In this document: positions 62,026 to 64,000 of the stretch, one piece after another | Layout: every line of letters starts with the position of its first letter | Position numbering within the stretch: position 1 is the stretch's first letter | DNA from: JBJXHG01 sp046160865 | GTDB taxonomy: Bacteria > Planctomycetota > UBA1135 > GCA-002686595 | Length of the DNA stretch: 64,000 nucleotides | Assembly: GCA_046160865.1 (NCBI GenBank) | Contig: JBJXHG010000094.1 | Coordinates: 1-64,000 of the forward strand | Direction of reading: 5' to 3' | Notes under the pieces: generated by a model | Databases searched by the model: none | Told to the model about the DNA's origin: nothing | Seen by the model: only the letters and a program-made list of their open reading frames with translations | Position numbers and translations under genes: made by a program

Positions 62026-63321
62026 GTGAAACTACTCGGCCTCTGCTCCGGCGATCCGTCCGATCCGCGCGTCTACTCCGGGTCGGCGCGCCAGTTGTTT
62101 CGTGCGCTCGACGAGCGCGGCGTGCTCGACGGCGCGCTCGACGTCGATCGCACGCGCGCATGGCAGGTCTGGACACACACGCGCGCCGTTGCGGAGACGC
62201 GCCACCTGCGCGCGAGCCGCTTGCTCGGCCGTTGGACCGAGCGCGCGATGCGGGCGCGGTCCACGCGCGCCGCGCGGTTGCTCGCGCAGGCGCCGAGCGC
62301 GCAAGCGGTCTTGCTGTACGGCACCGACTTCTATCCGGCGCCCGACGGGGGGCGCGCGCGCGTGCCCGTCGTCGCGACGCTCGACACGACGTTCGCGCAG
62401 CTCGCGCGCGCGGGCGAGTGGAAGTTCGGCTCGCTGAGCCCGCGCGAGACGCGCGCGTGCGTGGAACGGCAGCGCGCCGTGCTCGAGCGCTGCACGTGGA
62501 TCTTTCCGTGGACGAGATGGTGCGCCGACTCGCTGCGCGACGACTACGGCATCGCCGAGTCGCGCATGGTGCTCACCGGAGCCGGCCCGAACTTCGATGT
62601 CGGGCTCGATCGAGATGCGCGGCGCGACGGCTGCACGATGCTCTTCGTCGGCCGCGACTGGTCGCGCAAGAACGGTCCGCTCGTGCTCGATGCGTTTCGT
62701 CTCGCGCGTGTCGCACGTCCCGACTTGCGCCTCGTCGTCGTCGGGCCGCGCGAAGCGCCCGCGCGCGAGGCCGGCGTCGAGTGGCTCGGTCCGCTCGACG
62801 GCTCGCTGCGCGGCAAGCTCGGCGAAATGTACGCGACGAGCGCGCTGCTGCTCGCACCCGCGCGCTTCGAGCCGTTCGGCATCGCACTGCTCGAAGCGAT
62901 GAGCGCAGGGATTCCCGTGCTCGCTCTCGATCGCGGCGCAGCGCGCGAGATCGTCGTCGACGGTGTGACGGGCACGCTCCTTTCGGACCCCGAGCCGCGT
63001 GCGCTCGCCGAAGCAGCGCTCGACTGGCTTTCGAATCGCGAGCGCCTGGCGCGTGCGGGCGAGGCCGCGCGCGAGCGCGTGCGCACCCATTTCGGTTGGG
63101 ATCGCGCGGCGCGGCGCATCGTCGAGACGCTGAGCGGCGCGAACCTGCCGGCGCACGCAGCGCCGCCAAGTCCTGCGGGCATCGCTCCGCATGTGACGGC
63201 CGGCGAGGGCGAGCGCTCGACGCGCGCGCTGAGAGCTGCGCGCTACGCCGCCGGCGGCGGCGACTCCATCCCGGTGAGGAACACGACCGCGTCCTCGGCG
63301 GATTCGACCGAGCGCGCGTGA
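62026..63321 (+). CDS. Family 4 glycosyltransferase
   Basis: A 431-residue GT-B enzyme starting GTG 62026. Landmarks: LCSGDPSDPRVYSGSARQLF at the N-terminus, VPVVATLDTTFAQL, PWTRWCADSLRDDYGI, LFVGRDWSRKNGPLVLDAF (donor domain) and ARFEPFGIALLEAMSAGIPVLALDRGAAREIV (the E-x7-E donor motif). It resembles glycosyltransferases that act late in EPS assembly. The last 70 residues are Ala/Arg-rich and overlap the end of the convergent phospholipase gene by 79 bp. Confidence 0.88.
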   Translation: MKLLGLCSGDPSDPRVYSGSARQLFRALDERGVLDGALDVDRTRAWQVWTHTRAVAETRHLRASRLLGRWTERAMRARSTRAARLLAQAPSAQAVLLYGTDFYPAPDGGRARVPVVATLDTTFAQLARAGEWKFGSLSPRETRACVERQRAVLERCTWIFPWTRWCADSLRDDYGIAESRMVLTGAGPNFDVGLDRDARRDGCTMLFVGRDWSRKNGPLVLDAFRLARVARPDLRLVVVGPREAPAREAGVEWLGPLDGSLRGKLGEMYATSALLLAPARFEPFGIALLEAMSAGIPVLALDRGAAREIVVDGVTGTLLSDPEPRALAEAALDWLSNRERLARAGEAARERVRTHFGWDRAARRIVETLSGANLPAHAAPPSPAGIAPHVTAGEGERSTRALRAARYAAGGGDSIPVRNTTASSADSTERA

Positions 63322-64000
63322 CCGGGCGCGAAACGCTGCAACACGTTCGTGCGCATCTTCATCGCGCGCTGTTGCGCGGCTTTGCCGTTCGCGTCGACGC
63401 ACACGAGCCGCCGCAGGCCCTTCGGGTGCAATGCGAGACGGATGCGCTCGACGGCCGCGTCTTGGAAGATCGAGAGGAATCCCTTCTCCAAGGTCACGCG
63501 CGACATCGGGTGTAACCGCGCCATCCCGCGGCGCCATTGCTCGCGCTCGCTGACGAGCAGCACGTGATTGAAGATCAGCTTGTTCGTGCCCATCGAGAGC
63601 GCCTTGCGCGGCACCGTGCGGTTGACGAGCTCGTCGAGCTCGTCGAGCTGCCGCGCGGCCTTCAGCTCGGTGACCACCTTCCAGCGCGCTTCCGGGATGA
63701 AGCGATCGGCGTTCATTTCCCAGTACAGGTGTCCGAGACCCTTCGTGCGCGCGTAGCGCGCGAGGTGGTACGGCACGAAATGGTTGTGGGCGATCGTGTC
63801 GGCCGCCAAGTGCGACAGGTATCCGAGGATGAACGCCTCCTCGCGCGCGTCGTGCGCGAGCGCGCGCATGTCGTCGATGATCTCCCAGCGGTGGCAGTGG
63901 CTGTACGCGCCGCCGAACGCCTTGAAATTGATGATGTCGGCCGCGAGATTTCCGTAGAAGTAGGCAGCTTTCTGCTCGTTCAAGAGCTTCGCGACGTTCG
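63243..64000 (-). CDS. Zinc-dependent phospholipase C family protein (5' partial)
   Basis: At least 252 residues, open at the right edge of the window (the first residues seen are NVAKLLNEQKAAYFYGN). The zinc-dependent phospholipase C (PF00882) pattern is clear: NLAADIINFKAFGGAYSHCHRWEI, then FILGYLSHLAADTIAHNHFVPYHL with His/Asp metal ligands. Many family members of this short class have unknown lipid or phosphate-ester substrates. The 3' end overlaps the convergent GT4 gene by 79 bp, with stops in both frames clear. Confidence 0.85.
   Translation of the reverse strand, partial: NVAKLLNEQKAAYFYGNLAADIINFKAFGGAYSHCHRWEIIDDMRALAHDAREEAFILGYLSHLAADTIAHNHFVPYHLARYARTKGLGHLYWEMNADRFIPEARWKVVTELKAARQLDELDELVNRTVPRKALSMGTNKLIFNHVLLVSEREQWRRGMARLHPMSRVTLEKGFLSIFQDAAVERIRLALHPKGLRRLVCVDANGKAAQQRAMKMRTNVLQRFAPGHARSVESAEDAVVFLTGMESPPPAA

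Overview
This 64-kb window comes from a GC-rich bacterium, most likely a planctomycete. Three secreted proteins (3486..4586, 12823..15543, 45480..47705) end in the same cysteine-containing domain (YCFGD, CPC, GCANS, a SG-L-RFG core, YRN-AANFC, and I-W at the end). I associate that tail with uncultivated or recently cultivated Planctomycetota of the Saltatorellus/Poly30 type. Large secreted beta-propeller, TPR and alpha/alpha-toroid proteins fit the same group. The phylum is an inference from protein style, not from a marker gene. No rRNA, tRNA, CRISPR array, insertion sequence or prophage was seen.

The left part (1 to 24.5 kb) holds cell-envelope and housekeeping genes. It begins with the tail of a glycine-rich RNA-binding protein, two ABC-F ATPases, a DUF4198/DUF3386 exported protein, a DUF2238 membrane protein, and an MlaA-type lipoprotein fused to an alpha/beta hydrolase. 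ExbB/ExbD follow, then a class IV aminotransferase overlapping a secreted propeller. A large membrane protein joins a TolB-like propeller to a squalene-cyclase-like toroid through a TonB-like SxxxH helix. Next come a 1000-residue TPR protein and a sulfatase-like protein with TPRs. The same 14-bp palindrome lies upstream of exbB and of the TPR/propeller operon, so I propose these form one energised envelope system.

From 24.7 to 63.3 kb the window is an exopolysaccharide (EPS) locus. It has export lipoprotein (Wza type), chain-length regulator (Wzc type), BY-kinase-like ATPase, Wzx flippase, Wzy polymerase, six glycosyltransferase genes (two of them the PssD/PssE pair), and the initiating sugar transferase. 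It also carries a dedicated exosortase E/CPBP-protease fusion with its single PEID-CTERM substrate.

Inserted in the EPS locus are two accessory pieces. One (27.7 to 31 kb) has small secreted proteins, a zincin lipoprotein, and decayed duplicates of the neighbouring BY-kinase and phosphopantetheinyl transferase genes. The other (31 to 43 kb) is a compact hybrid NRPS/PKS line: formyltransferase, partial condensation domain, adenylation domain interrupted by a luciferase-like monooxygenase, and carrier protein. It is followed by KS-AT-KR-DH-ACP-TE and a phosphopantetheinyl transferase. It should make a short N-formylated aminoacyl-ketide.

Intergenic DNA is enriched in long palindromic elements (60 to 190 bp) whose ends carry the core TCACCACGNNCTGCT. 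Four strong simple hairpins lie 3' of genes or between operon members.
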